Source: Spirometra erinaceieuropaei
Taxonomy: Eukaryota; Platyhelminthes; Cestoda; Diphyllobothriidea; Diphyllobothriidae
DNA length: 64,000 nucleotides
Direction of reading: 5' to 3'
Assembly: GCA_902702965.1 (NCBI GenBank)
Contig: CACRXP010000001.1
Coordinates: 1,253,465-1,317,464 of the forward strand
The notes under the pieces were generated by a model. It saw nothing but the letters and a program-made list of their open reading frames with translations, made no database searches and was not told where the DNA came from. Positions within the stretch are counted from its first letter, which is position 1, and every line of letters starts with the position of its first letter. Below are positions 31,283-42,517 of this stretch, one piece after another. Position numbers and translations under genes: made by a program.

Positions 31283-32930
31283 TAGGTGGCGATGCTCTTT
31301 GCACTATCCAACCCCGACTTTGGCTTGAGCATGGTGGTGAATTTTGACTAACTGTTACTTAGTAAACTATCACACTAAAATACAGTTGTTTTTCCGTCAT
31401 TGGAACATCATCTGCGGGACTTAGGGGCAGTACGCAGAGCCCTTAACTGCCATGTCTATCCGCCGAAAAAAGAGACTACGGGACAACATAGATCGGATCT
31501 GAGGAGAATGGATAAGGCGCATGAAAATCCCCAAACACGTAACAGACAGCAATGGCAAGGAGGTAAAAGATATAACAGTGTGTACGAACATACGGCGGGT
31601 TATAAGACTCGTGGAGCACCAGACTCGGGGTCTAATGATTGGCGGTCGGATTTCACGTATAAAACGTCAGGCTCCCAATGGCTATTTATGCGTTTGTTCT
31701 TTTCCAGGCCGACAGAGAATCGCATTTTCAGGGCCAAACATTTCCCTTTCACTTTCAAAATGTAATTTCTTGCACCGGAATATGAAGCACATCTGGTATT
31801 CTAAATAAGCGGGTGCGGTAGGCTACAGTCGTTCGGGGACAAACATGCAGGAGAAGCCTTCGTAGCAAAAATCGGAACAAGTCTGCACAACGTGGGACCA
31901 AAATTTACGTGTGACTTACATATCGGAGCTAGTTTCAGATATTACTTCCCACTGTCGCTGTGAAATATAGTTTTTGCCTTTTTAATTGTAGAAACGAGGG
32001 AGAGGAAAGAAAATGAGTAGAATTTTTTTGAGATAATTGTGACCGGGGACTCATCTCAACTGTACTTATTTATGAGCGATTGACTTAAAACTTCAGACAA
32101 TACTACCTAGGCTAATTCGTTACACTATCGAAAAATGGAAAAATATTTGCTCCAAAGTGTCAGTTAGCTGGTTTTTTTTAAGTCAGCGGTAAAAGTTTAA
32201 AATGGAAGACATTGGATAATAAAATTAGCGAGTGACATTATTCCAGTGAACAAGTATTTTTGATGTCAGGCATTTTACAACGGCTGCTCAGCTGATGCTT
32301 ACGCGCCCAAAAAGAGAAAAAGAATCACGAGACAGAGTAAAGGGCCGAAATCTATGAGCAGACAGCCTAGTCAACTTACTGGTATATATGTTTGATTGAA
32401 ATAGCGTACGCTCCAAGAAGGCTCTTCGGAAAAATGGAGGTCTCCTTGCGAACTGTCAACCTGATTATGCCAACGTATCGTCATACGAAAAGAACAATAA
32501 GAGGTAGAATCATCGTGCTGGAGGTGAATCAACAGACAGACGTCCGCGTGTGCGCTTGGGCATCGTCGTGTTATAATCGCCGAAGGTTGGGTGGTAAAGT
32601 TTGTTACCTTCTGAACGAACACACCGAAACGAAACGCAACTTATTTTTTTCCTAGGACGCCTACTTTCTGCTATGTACGTATAAAGGTGAACCGAGCCGA
32701 AGGTTGCGCAAGTCAATTGTGACAACTGTGGGGTTCGCGCCAAAATAATCGACGAAAAGGACGAAAATTGAAATTTTACCAGTAATTAGATTATGCAACC
32801 CTACCTAGAGAAACCAGTGTGATCGGTGTCCATTCATTTTCGTTTGAATAAATACCCAGTCTGCAGCGATAGAGAATGGCGAACGGCGGGATCCCGATTG
32901 ACTTCGGTTCAATAAATTTCTCCTAAAAGA
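31283..32930. other. Unassigned sequence
   Basis: Frame 31400-31765 (+, 121 aa) overlaps 31521-31808 in another phase. Frames at 32371-32743 lie on both strands. None has a recognised domain. Confidence 0.4.
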
Positions 32931-32934
32931 TGTC

Positions 32935-33430
32935 CCACATCAATAATAAGCCAGGGACATTAGTTAAAAAGGGCTTCTGGTCTGAGGTGACAGACAAGAA
33001 GGATTCGCAAACTCTACTCGATGCGCTGCGGCAAAGTAATACACTCGGAGAACCAGCCTATATGCAGATGACCTTAAATTTTGAGCAGATATCTTCAGTA
33101 AGGTATATGGAGCATTTGTGCGACCACACCTGGAATATGTGGTACAGTATTGGCGGCCGTGGCTTCGGGAAGACAAGTATTCCTGAGTTTGCACAATGAC
33201 GTGCTACAGGGGTTGCTTGTGAACTCAAAAATTTGACATGCGAGCAGCCCCTAATCCCCTTAAAGTTTTATTCCTTCTACTGTAGACAGGACAGAGACTA
33301 CCTGATAATAACTTATCGGTTGCTAAGGTGATTTGATCTTGCTGTAGACGAGGAAGATCTTTTCTAAATGACACCAAAGGCGAATCTCAGGCGACACAAC
33401 TGACAGCCTAAAAAGGGACTGTGACGTGCC
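32935..33430 (+). pseudogene. CR1-like LINE RT C-terminus
   Basis: After a 115-bp block shared with 31025-31140, the plus strand reads VYGAFVRPHLEYVVQYWRPW, the RT segment with the VRPHLEY signature of CR1-like LINEs. With frame changes it continues to NLTCEQPLIPLKFYSF, DYLIITYRLLR, AVDEEDLF and KANLRRHN. The corresponding family blocks are NLTYEERL..LNLFPL, GDLI.TYRLLR and NLRGHRLKL. Stops interrupt it after KYS and at two later places. Only the distal RT is present. An 89-aa frame (32930-33199) crosses the region in a wrong phase. Confidence 0.75.
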
Positions 33431-33434
33431 AGTC

Positions 33435-34095
33435 AACGCTCCTTCTTTTTCTCGCAGTAACTCGTCAACAGAATTCTTTACTGATGTATGTCGTGCATTC
33501 TACCAACGGGAATTTTCTAGGGAGGCATTCTAGTGCTCGCGTGTTGAGGATTAGCTAGAACTCCAGAAAACCCCACCTGATGCGTCACAGAGATAACTAA
33601 TAACATGCTACTATCTTGATTTCAATAACCCATTTTGTTTGCATCAACGTTGACACCGCTGAACATTGCACGCTAATGGAGTTCGTTCGTTGTTATTTCG
33701 TGAATTCTTCACCTTTCGTCGCCACTGTTTCACTATCAGGCTTATGCATTTCGCATACCAAAATTATATGTATATATTGGCAACACACCTGCTTTTCATG
33801 CAGACCTGCATCGTTAATGTGGAGTTTTTTGAGGGCTTTTGTCATTTGCTCCCAGTACCCTCGCCGACATTGATTGAATGATGAAGTGCTTATCTGACAG
33901 GCGCCGTCTGTGGATCATCTGCATCATGGGCATTCTCATGTTTACGTTTCTGGCCCCAGATGGTTGCCACAGTTATGACTGCTTGAATAAAGACAGGATA
34001 GGCCTGCAACATCCTCTTGGACAGTGTTCGGCCGGACACGTGGTGGCCTGATCGCGGCCTCCGCCACACGTTCGGGCGTGTGCCCAGTCCTGTCA
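33435..34095. other. Unassigned sequence
   Basis: Frames 33616-33873 and 33666-33881 (+) and 33890-34096 (-) have no recognised domain. The right part may be 3' non-coding sequence of the minus-strand PLE at 34155-34715. Confidence 0.4.
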
Positions 34096-34150
34096 AGCTG
34101 ATGGCAGCTAATTAGTCAGAAATGACCATTCCAGTCTCCCTTGTATTGAT
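34096..34150 (+). mobile_element. SINE body fragment, copy f
   Basis: GCTAATTAGTCAGAAATGAC followed by CATTCCAGTCTCCCTTGTA matches the body of the SINE at 11214-11425. There is no head. It abuts the 3' side of the minus-strand PLE endonuclease. Confidence 0.6.
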
Positions 34151-34154
34151 CGTG

Positions 34155-34715
34155 TGGGCGGTCGGATTAGCGGTCGCTGATGGATCATGGAGGCAGAGCC
34201 GTGATCGCAGGCCCTTATAAAGAGCGTCTAGGTCAACATGGCGGTTGATACTGTCCGCATTGGAGTACCAAGCTTCCAGGAATTCTCTTGTTCGTTTTGT
34301 GTTGACCATGGAGACGACCTCAGTGCCATCCCAATTGAATCGGTGATAGCACCTGACTGTGTGCACAAAGACGAGGGACAGCGGATCACGGCGACGGACA
34401 GCTGGTGCCTAGGCGTCTGCACGTACAACCACCATACGCACAGGGGCAACCGGCACACTGGATGCAATAGTTAACATTTGTTTGCTGCTCCTTGGAGAGA
34501 GAAATCTGTATCTGAAATAACGTTGTGTGCAATGAGGATGCTGGCTTGTGGGCAATGCGGATGTCGAACGGATTTAGCTGCCGAGCGACCACTTCAGAAC
34601 TTCTCTGGATATAAGTTGTGAAGGTGAATTTCTGCGCCATCTGAGTAGATTGTTTAGATCTAACGGATATCTGATCAATATTGTGAAGAACTGCCTCAGG
34701 CGTCAGGCACAACCC
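34155..34715 (-). pseudogene. Penelope-like element, GIY-YIG C-terminus
   Basis: Penelope-like elements end in a GIY-YIG endonuclease that cuts the target. The minus strand shows SSEVVARQLNPFDIRIAHKP then KEQQTNVNYCIQCAGCPCAY, where the GIY-YIG core begins. Frames then shift through GGCTCRRLGT-like text to CYHRFNWDGTEVVSMVNTKR and TREFLEAWYSNADSINRHVD, with LYKGLRSRL to finish. The C-terminal REFLEAW and SINRH blocks are well preserved. The central YIG region is damaged and at least two frameshifts are needed. It differs clearly in sequence from the PLE at 35240-36049, which diverges from it head to head. Confidence 0.8.
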
Positions 34716-34719
34716 CGAG

Positions 34720-35239
34720 GTCCCACCCCAAAGGGAGAAATCGCAACACAGAAATTCTTCTCCTTGCCCTATATGCAGGGGACCTCTATTGTAGCCAAAC
34801 TGAGAAGTTTGCCTTAACCCGTATACACGAACATCTGTTAGCGGTACAGAGACGAGATCATCTATCCCAGGTGGCCATGCATACGTTGGGCATTGGGCAC
34901 AAACGTGCGTGGGAAAACACTCGCATTATTACGCCTGTCCAATAAAGAATGACCGTGAATTACTGGAAACAGGGCATTCAGATGAGGCATGAATCAATAG
35001 GCATGTCGAGTTAGACGCAACGTAAGAATTTATCAAAGGCGAATGAAAGCCAGCACGGCCAATGTTGAGGGGATGACGAAATACAATTGACGTGGACCTC
35101 AGTCAATCGCGGAATCAATTGCTAGAAACGGTTGAGTAGTTAACCGTTTTGCGAATGACGACGAGCTGGCGAACCAGTCTCGTGAATTAACGCAATGGAG
35201 GTTATCTCGTTCCCAAAGAATCGTGCCTATTCCTAATAA
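34720..35239. other. Unassigned spacer between divergent PLE ends
   Basis: About 520 bases with no recognisable RT motifs in either direction, so both PLE copies seem to be 5'-truncated at or near its edges. Confidence 0.4.
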
Positions 35240-36049
35240 AATTTTGCGGGATGCCCTTTTCCCAATGCTACCAGTCCAAAATGTTTACCAACTATCCCGC
35301 ACGTGAAGAACATCTCGGAAGTCGTCAGCCGTCTTTTCATACCCCTTGGAAATGGGGCTGCGCACAGACCAGAGGCAACCATAAGGCGGCAGGTAATGAG
35401 ACCGAAAGACCCCCTGCCACGGCAAGAAGCTCCTGGAGTCGGTTATCGGGTCTGGTGGAGCTGCATGTAAAGCGGTTGTATAGGAAAAACAGGAGGGCTA
35501 CTTCAGACGCGGATGGTCGAGCACGCAGCAGCAGCGATGGAGATTGACGCCAGCTACGACGTCGCAGCTCATTTTACGGGATCTAGCAACACTTTCAACT
35601 TCGATGAGACTGACGCTCTTGCGAGGGGTGACAACCGCGTAAACGGCGAACTACCTGAGTCGTGATTTTCCGGTCCTCAGTCGATTAACAAGCGCAGTGA
35701 CCTCCCCGCCCCATATTCTGCGGAGAAGCTTTGCATAGACAGAGTAGTTAACCGCACGGAGAGGGCATGGACGACTAATGGTCCTGGTGCCAGTGTCAGC
35801 GAGCCAGACTGCCGAAGCAGCCCCAGAGATGATAAAATCCCGCAATCAGAAAATCAGCTGCGGGCAATTAGGAAATTATCCCATCACGTGCAACCATCTG
35901 CGCTGAATGCAGGAGCCGATATCTTCGCGGAAGCCCAGCAACTGCACACCACAACACCTGGTCAGTGGGAAAGTTATCGCACCACGTGCAACTTCCTGCG
36001 ATGTATTCGGAGAAAAACTAGTGCCGAAAGTAAGAAGAAAAAACCTTGA
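35240..36049 (+). pseudogene. Penelope-like element, GIY-YIG C-terminus
   Basis: A single plus-strand frame from 35240 to the TGA at 36047-36049 stays collinear with only two internal stops (TAA 35468, TGA 35663). It reads IPHVKNISEVVSRLFIPLG, AAHRPEATIRRQVMRPKDPL, PGVGYRVWWSC (the GIY box), GCIGKTGGLLQTRMVEHA (the YIG box and the R...EH motif), then YDVAAHFTGSSNTFNFDET and GPQSINKRSDLPAPYS. The TGA at 35663 probably replaces a Trp codon. After the endonuclease the frame stays open for more than 120 codons. That is unusually long for PLEs and may be read-through into non-coding sequence. No RT precedes it. Confidence 0.85.
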
Positions 36050-36470
36050 TTAATTCTCTAAGCCATTTTACAAGATCCGGCAGAATATTACGCACGAATT
36101 TGGTAGCTGAACCATCCTGTTATGTGATACCCATGTTTTCTAGTATACGAGCCATAGTTTTTGACGTGAACGTTAGCCCATTGCAAAAGTCCTTATGTCT
36201 TTGTAAACATGCGACATAAAGGGCTAAAGTTGCATTACTGTGGAAAGTTGGCTAGAACAGTTAGTCAGATGTTCATGCGATGAGTTTTGTGATCAAAAAT
36301 AACCAAAATACTTCGCTTTAGAAGAATGTCTGACATACCTTCCTCAAAAAAGTAGTTCACTAACCCCTGGGGTAAGATAAGGCGCAATAACACACGTGAC
36401 ACAAGGCTGCCGTCTCACGAACGCCACACGCTCAAAGGAAATCTTGTCGGAATTACAAAATTTGGCAACG
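36050..36470. other. Unassigned sequence
   Basis: No frame or repeat recognised between the end of the PLE frame and the minus-strand LINE fragment. Confidence 0.4.
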
Positions 36471-36474
36471 ACGA

Positions 36475-37400
36475 CTATCGCAACTTTCCCGATTGCCTTA
36501 CGCTTGTATAGATGAACGATGATGAGTACTGGCAGTCCTGCAGCTGCTTTACTGTAGATACCTCTTCTGAGGTCGGCCTGGCCGCTGTATTGTCAGATTT
36601 CGACCAGAACTGAGTCAGCACTCCCGGGTTTTTCCACTGAGAATCTGCCACACCGCCCTGTCTCCTGAAGGAGGGTGGGGAGTAGGCGATCGTGGTCGGA
36701 ATGTTTATCCGTTTAGGACAATTTGCAATGGCTTCCCCGCAGATGGCAAGTCGACAACCTACCCAACACACTTAACTCAAGGGCTCGTCGCTACTTTTGC
36801 CCCTCCCAATTTGAACTGACCCAATTCCGGCAGTGGGGGCGGGACATGGACTGCCTTGATGGCCGCGAAGAAGTTATTCTAATTCATTTTGCTCTTTATT
36901 ACTTCAGATTTAGCCCGTCAGTTGTTTTGCTTCGCCCTCAGTCCCAGTAAGTGGTGAAATCAAAGAGAGCGGCTTTACCCTGCGCCGTGTTATTGTGCAT
37001 GCATGCCCTGTTATGCTCAATTTTCTCGAAGACCAATCCTTGTATATTTTCGTTACAGTCATCCACCCAGTTCCAGTGCTCTCGAACTGCACGTCCAGTG
37101 ATTTCAGCAGCAGTGACATGGAGGATAACCCGTAACCTCTTCTACTTGTGCAGAATATTTTCATCTTTCAGGGTTTGAATGCAGCTCAGGTGGATGTCGG
37201 TTTTGTTGGAGGTCTCTCGTCTGCGTTTGGTCAGGTCCAGTGTTATCTTCTCATCTTTGCCTATGCTTTCACCCCGCGAGGCTACCTCTGTGGTCCAATT
37301 CGTAAGGAAAGAAGTCTTGCTGAGGAACGCAATGCCTGCATTGGATTCAGACAGTTCTCGGGTGGCGCGGGCAGTCCTCCTTCTTATTTGAGTACCCGGT
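36475..37400 (-). pseudogene. LINE fragment: endonuclease start, linker, RT start
   Basis: Minus-strand reading from about 37390: RELSESNAGIAFLSKTSF (family REL...DIAALSETRF, the start of the endonuclease). It then jumps to a linker: KITLDLTKRRRETSNKTDIH, LKDENILHK, AAEITGRAVREHWNWVDD and NENIQGLVFEK (family AAEITG..RKHRDWFDE NDE.IQ.L..EK). NFFAAIKAVHVPPP (family FFSAIKAVYGP) follows, then SDNTAARPTSEEVSTVKQLQ (family NTALDLPPTLEEVIKAVKQL). About 150 residues of endonuclease are missing between the first two blocks. The rest of the RT is absent. It is of the same broad type as the LINE at 16240-20490 but from a different family. Confidence 0.65.
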
Positions 37401-37404
37401 TAGA

Positions 37405-39865
37405 TGGTAGTTGGTAGCCCTCCTGGTACCGAAAACTCCCAGCTACCTGTCTTAAAGGACCGGTGGTAATAGGGGCTATGCGAGTGGGGTAGTTGAGTGG
37501 AGGCGTAAATGGCGCTTGTAGGCTATGCCTGGAATTGACGTTCCTGGCAAAGTGGAAGACTAATTTAAATAAGGTGAAAAATGCAAGGAGGGTATAGAAA
37601 TAAGCATGGATAATTAGTACGGTATGCGGAATAAATGCATCCTTGCCCCAGATTGGAAAGAATATCAAGTGAAGACGAACAACCAATAGGAAGAAGGCAG
37701 TGTGTCTTAAGGTCATTCCGCAGTATGTGCGATAGTACTCTAACCGACAGAATGGACATGAGAATACGAGAGTCAAGCAGCAGCACGCAGGACGGCATAG
37801 CGCAAGCGGGGTAAGACTTTAATGCGAAAAATCTGTTTGGGCGAAAGAGAAATCTGCAAATAATAGTGTGTCGTCACTGTGGCCACATATAGGATTAAAA
37901 CTATGGCATTAGTTGTTTGCTATACGTGAATGGTGTACTATACAATGTAAAGAGGAATTAGTACTCTGTATATGAAGTTACACTTTGTTCTGCTTGCAGA
38001 GCCCAGTCTCTTAGAAGGCGAAGGAAAGTAGGACCGCAAGTGGATAGGCCGACAGATTATTCGCGGATCCTGGAAATAATCCAGTCGTCCTAACTAGTGC
38101 AGTATCTCCAGCAGAAAGGACTACTGACCTGTAGGGTCTTATGTAGATGCCGAAAGGTCATGCCCTTACAAATACTGCGACAGCACACGGATGGTTATGC
38201 CTTCAGGTAACATCTGGGTACTGTGGTATACAGCCTAGGATAGTACCTCTAAAATGAATCGGATACAGGTAACACAGTGCGCGCATGCAATTAGAAGCAT
38301 AATGAGAAGCATGATGAATCATAATCGGCCTAGGATAAATCTTTCGCCCTTTACTAAAGATTTCCGTGTAGGGGTGCAATACAATGAGTCTATATAGACA
38401 TTTTTGCAGCGCTTCGTTCTCGGGACGGTTAAAGTGAAGAAGAAAGTCATCCCGACAGGGCTTCCGCTCGTGCACCCCCAGACATAATGAGAACGTAATC
38501 ACAGAGCTTGAAATCGAGCTAGTAAGTACAATTGTAGAATCAGTGGGCAGGACTACCAACTACCATCCTACCGAGTACCCATTAGACTATCTGATAAAAA
38601 AGGGAAATCTTGGTTTGTATCATTGGGTAAACCGATTGGAGGACTAGAGGGATAGGCTGGGTGGTTGCCGTTTCGTATGGTATTTCAAACGCATATTTGG
38701 CCTTCAAGAGCATGAGCACCGCTAAGGAGTTTCGGTTACCGGTACTCTTTAGAGCACTTTATCGCCTCTTCATGTGAGTGGTTAAGTTGTGTGCCCCCCA
38801 AAAAGGTTGCTGAGACGTCCCGGACGGTTGATAAAATGCACTGTGGACTGCAAGTTTGGTTTAGTGAGAGAAGGCTGGGAATCAGCTCGAACCGCATAGG
38901 GAACTGCATGTCGCTTCCTTCGCAGGGTTTTGCTAGTGATGTGGGAGGGGAGGAGCCGGCGCTGACTTAGTATATCCCGACACAGTCCGTTCCTCTCTAC
39001 CTCCAGAAGCGGACTTTATGCACAATCCTGTTGCCTAAAGAAAATTTCTCCTCGATTGGTTAAACCTGTGAGTTGCGCAGCGCGCAGACTCGTGGCACTA
39101 ACAATGACAGCTAGGTGACGGTTAGACGCCGCATGGACCCAGACGCACTAAGTGGCGCATCATTTCTTGCATCCCGAGCGTGCATGAGCACCTGGCGGCC
39201 AATCGTTCCCGCCCGCCAACCACCAAAGACAGGTCGCAGTTTCCTGAATGCAACGCACCCAGACGAGGAATGAGTGAATGAATACGTAAGCATATCGATT
39301 TAAACGCTGTAAACACAACTCTCAAGGACAGGTGGAGGCTAGTGTGGCCTACTCTCATCGGAAGACGGCATTCAATGAATGCATATTGCAGTAAACCACG
39401 ACCATCCATGGAATGTCTCATTAAGGATGGTTAAAGTGACGGTTGTTTTTGTGTTTTGCGAGCATTACGGGCAGCAAATTGAGATACAAGTCTTGAAAAT
39501 GTACACAACAGACGGTTTCTTTCGTCCTAAAATGACATGATCAATCTTTAATAAAACTTCTTTGGATACGTGTCCTTCTACTGCTTTCAGGTCATATCTT
39601 GCTTTTTAGCGGACATTTTAACATGAAAATTGATGGAACGGACCGTTGGCGTGCATTTATTAGTACGGTAATTGTGCGTCGTCATAAGTACTGCTTATAA
39701 CAAGAATAAAACCAGAACTACAAGGACATTCCTTGTCATCCATGTCAGAGCGCTTTAGTTTTTTTCCTGATGTTAGACAACGTAGAATTTGATTTCACAT
39801 GCTTTGATATCCGTCTTTCAAGTTCACACCGGATGACTGAATTGGGGATAAAATGCTCATAAAGA
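37405..39865. other. Unassigned sequence
   Basis: It contains a hydrophobic 130-aa minus-strand frame (37384-37776, overlapped by 37565-37798), a 118-aa minus-strand frame (38203-38559) and a 99-aa one (39122-39421). None matches a known family by eye, and hydrophobicity here may simply reflect T-rich DNA. Confidence 0.4.
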
Positions 39866-39870
39866 GGGAG

Positions 39871-40014
39871 GGTCGCTGGAACAAGAACCTTATTCGCCTG
39901 ACGTTTCGGATTCCTGCTCGAACCCATCACCGCAGACAAAAGCAGATACGGGTGATGATGAGCTGGAGCAGTAATGCGAGACGTGATGCGAATAAGGCCC
40001 TTGTCCCAGCAACT
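39871..40014. repeat. Inverted pair of PLE-type terminal repeats
   Basis: The minus copy (39871-39945) reads GGGTTCGAGCAGGAATCC, GAAACGTCAGG, then GCGAATAAGGTTCTTGTTCC. The plus copy (39953-40014) reads GAGCTGGAGCAGTAATGCGA, GACGTGATG, then GCGAATAAGGCCCTTGTCCC. They face each other head to head with a short spacer. The same unit recurs singly at 48620-48680 and 59988-60040. Because the layout TGATGA, stem-loop, GAAA, NUH resembles a hammerhead ribozyme, and PLE terminal repeats are known to carry hammerheads, I group these with PLEs. Confidence 0.6.
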
Positions 40015-41030
40015 GTGTCTCTTTTTTCACGATTGCTTCTTGGAATTCTTTTCTTCGCTTCTACTGGCAAAATGCTCATAAACCGCACGACTACATCAAT
40101 TACCGTTTTACACGGCTTTAAAGGCCTCATTTTTATTTTCGCTTACTAATTTTCATTTGGTCAAATTACATCTTTCTCGCACAGGACTTGGCCTGCGGGA
40201 TGCATATACTACCTTCCAGCTCCTCCAACCTCAGTGACTGGTCTTCTCCCTTAAATCAAAATATACTCAACATTCGTTCTTAAGGAAGATCTAATTACAC
40301 CTGGCAACCGTTTGATTAAGTTACACGCAAACCACGTCCACCTGGCCTTGAGGAAGTTTGTCAACGAATCACTGCCTTTCCTCGTGAAGTGGAATAAGAT
40401 GCACCGGTCAGACAGCGCCATTTGCCGGATCAGCAAAAGGCCAGTTCTCGAACAATCAAGCTGCCTTGGTTAGGAGGGAAATTACGCTTTCAATGATACG
40501 CATCCGACGTCCAAGCTCGTTCAATAGGCCACTAGCGGCTCTTCTTCCTCTCCTTCGTTCAACATGAAGGCTCTGAGCATCTTATATTGGAAATGACTGG
40601 CATTTGGTGTTTAAAACCACAAAATGGACTCCTACGTGTCAAAGTTTCTTGCGATTGATGCCGAAACACGGACAGACGAAATGAAGTAACCGCCTTGGAA
40701 CACTCCATCAGACACGGGCGGAAGTAAGGCACTCTGAGGCTTTTTTCCTCAGCCTCCTTGGTAGTTTTGATTGGGCCTATCCACGGAGAACTTAAGTACC
40801 TTGGGGAGTGATATTCACTCCTTCAGTAATGTACAGTGACTACAGAACGGGATAAGAAAGTTGCGTTTAAAAAACTGGTTCAGACTCGTCGCAGGCGACC
40901 GCGAAACGGTGAGCAGTTGCTGATCAAGAAGTAGGTGATTACTAGTTATGGGTTTAAGTTAAGCGTGTGGATAGTTAGCAAAGTGTGCGCAACCCTAGTT
41001 AAAGTTCCCTGTAGAGTCTGAGGAAGACCA
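40015..41030. other. Unassigned sequence
   Basis: Small frames only. Towards the right it probably contains the unrecognisable 5' remainder of the PLE copy that becomes readable at 41035. Confidence 0.4.
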
Positions 41031-41034
41031 TGAA

Positions 41035-41900
41035 ATCGCGCTCGGCGATGTTTTCTGCACAGCCAAAAGGATGGATCTATCCAGCGAAGGGTATTCCTGC
41101 AAAAGACCTGGAAGGGACAATACATTAGTTTTCACAAATTTGTTCCCCTAACTATTGAACGCAATGTGGTCCAGGGATTGGCACTTAGAGTACGGCGCCT
41201 TTGCTCCCCTGAACCTGTTAAGGCAGAGCTCCAGCATTTGCGAAAAACAGTTCGCGAAAAGGGATACCCAGAGCGGTTTATCCTCGGGCATTTTGAGGAG
41301 TGCACTGCAAAGCCCACCATGGCAACTGAAGGAGACGTGTTTTTATAAACACGTCTGGGGGACACAGCAAGCAAATTAGTAAGACGACATCTAAAGATGG
41401 TGATCACGAGCGCCTTCCCCGCGGCGAAATTAAGCGTATGCTTCACAAACTCCCCCTTATTGCGCTTAGGAACTAAAAACCGACTACCATTGTAGGACAC
41501 ATCGATGTATATTTACTTATCCATTTGCTCCTATGGAAGGAACTACATTGGCCGTACAAAGAGACGCCTAGAAGAGAGAGTAAATGAACACATACCGGCC
41601 TGGCCTGATAGAGGTGATAGGAAATTGACGTTGAGTTCTATTCTCGCACACCTAATCGATACGAATCATCAGGTCGATGCCAAAGGGGATTCTCTAGTTG
41701 TCTACCGGACACCAGAAAACGCCTACGCCAGCGGGTGCTAGCTACAGCCAAGGTAGTGGCTATGCGGCTAGCAAACTCTGCACTAGGTTTACAAAAGACG
41801 TTGGCACAGGTGCTCTGTTTTTCGTGGCCAACGCCGAACCCAGATGCTGATCGCAGGCCGCCCGAACTCCCTGATGACAGTGATGTGCACTCCACGTAAT
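41035..41900 (+). pseudogene. Penelope-like element: RT tail and GIY-YIG endonuclease
   Basis: Reading begins in the RT C-terminal region: DGSIQRRVFLQKTWKGQYIS, then FHKFVPLTIERNVVQGLALR and VRRLCSPEPVKAELQHL, with KGYPERFI (family NGYP..FI). After a TAA at about 41346 comes SAFPAAKLSVCFTNSPLLRL. A stop precedes the GIY-YIG domain: MYIYLSICSYGRNYIGRTKR, RLEERVNEHIPAW, SSILAHLIDTNHQVDA. After a frameshift at about 41740 it ends LATAKVVAMRLANSALGLQK, TLAQVL and TAA at 41898-41900. YIG, the R.L..R..EH motif and the distal H are all still visible. The copy is 5'-truncated within the RT. The same family supplies the RT at 42625-43547. Confidence 0.88.
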
Positions 41901-42048
41901 CGACTAACAAACATAATTCACAGCGTGTCACCTACTTGCCCTAATGATCACAACATACCGACCTCGTCATGAATAATAATAATTTCTAAGACACCTACAA
42001 ATTTAAAGCAAGCATGGACAGCAGAATTTATTGGAACAAGTAAACTCC

Positions 42049-42151
42049 GCGACGGCTTATCAACTGCGGCCTGTCGTTGAATAACGCAGATAACAAGTGA
42101 AGAAGATACAGAGGTTTGAACTTCGACAGAGAAAATCAATGTAAAACAGCA
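42049..42151 (+). repeat. 103-bp direct repeat, unit 1
   Basis: GCGACGGCTTATCAACTGCG through CAATGTAAAACAGCA. It is nearly identical to 42518-42620, with a few substitutions and small indels around AAGAAGATACAG against ATAAATATGCAG. Confidence 0.9.
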
Positions 42152-42517
42152 GGATCATCGTATACTGCACATAGACTAATCAACAAAATGGTAACTTCAA
42201 AATGCAACATAGGAAAGAAAATGGGGAAGCAAACACGCCGAGGGATTTCGTAAATTAAAAGGGCTCAGATCTACCAGGGCAGGCTGAGGTTGACCACGTG
42301 GTGTAACTGGTTACACTGGTCGGGTTTCTCCTGCCGTATGTAGGCTGCCTCCAGATAGCGCAATAATCGAGTTGCTTGTGCTCAAACTAATACTCGAAAA
42401 GATATTTTGGGGTCAACCGAATGGCCACTATCAAGGAGGCGTTTTGTACTAGAAGACCGTGAAATCTTATTCTCCTGCTTTAGAAGCCATTTAGGCAGGT
42501 GCTCAACTGACCTGGCT

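Noticed and set aside
37384..37776. 130-aa hydrophobic minus frame as a membrane protein
   Set aside because: T-rich DNA gives hydrophobic frames by chance; two overlapping frames are equally open and no start context, exon border or family likeness is seen.
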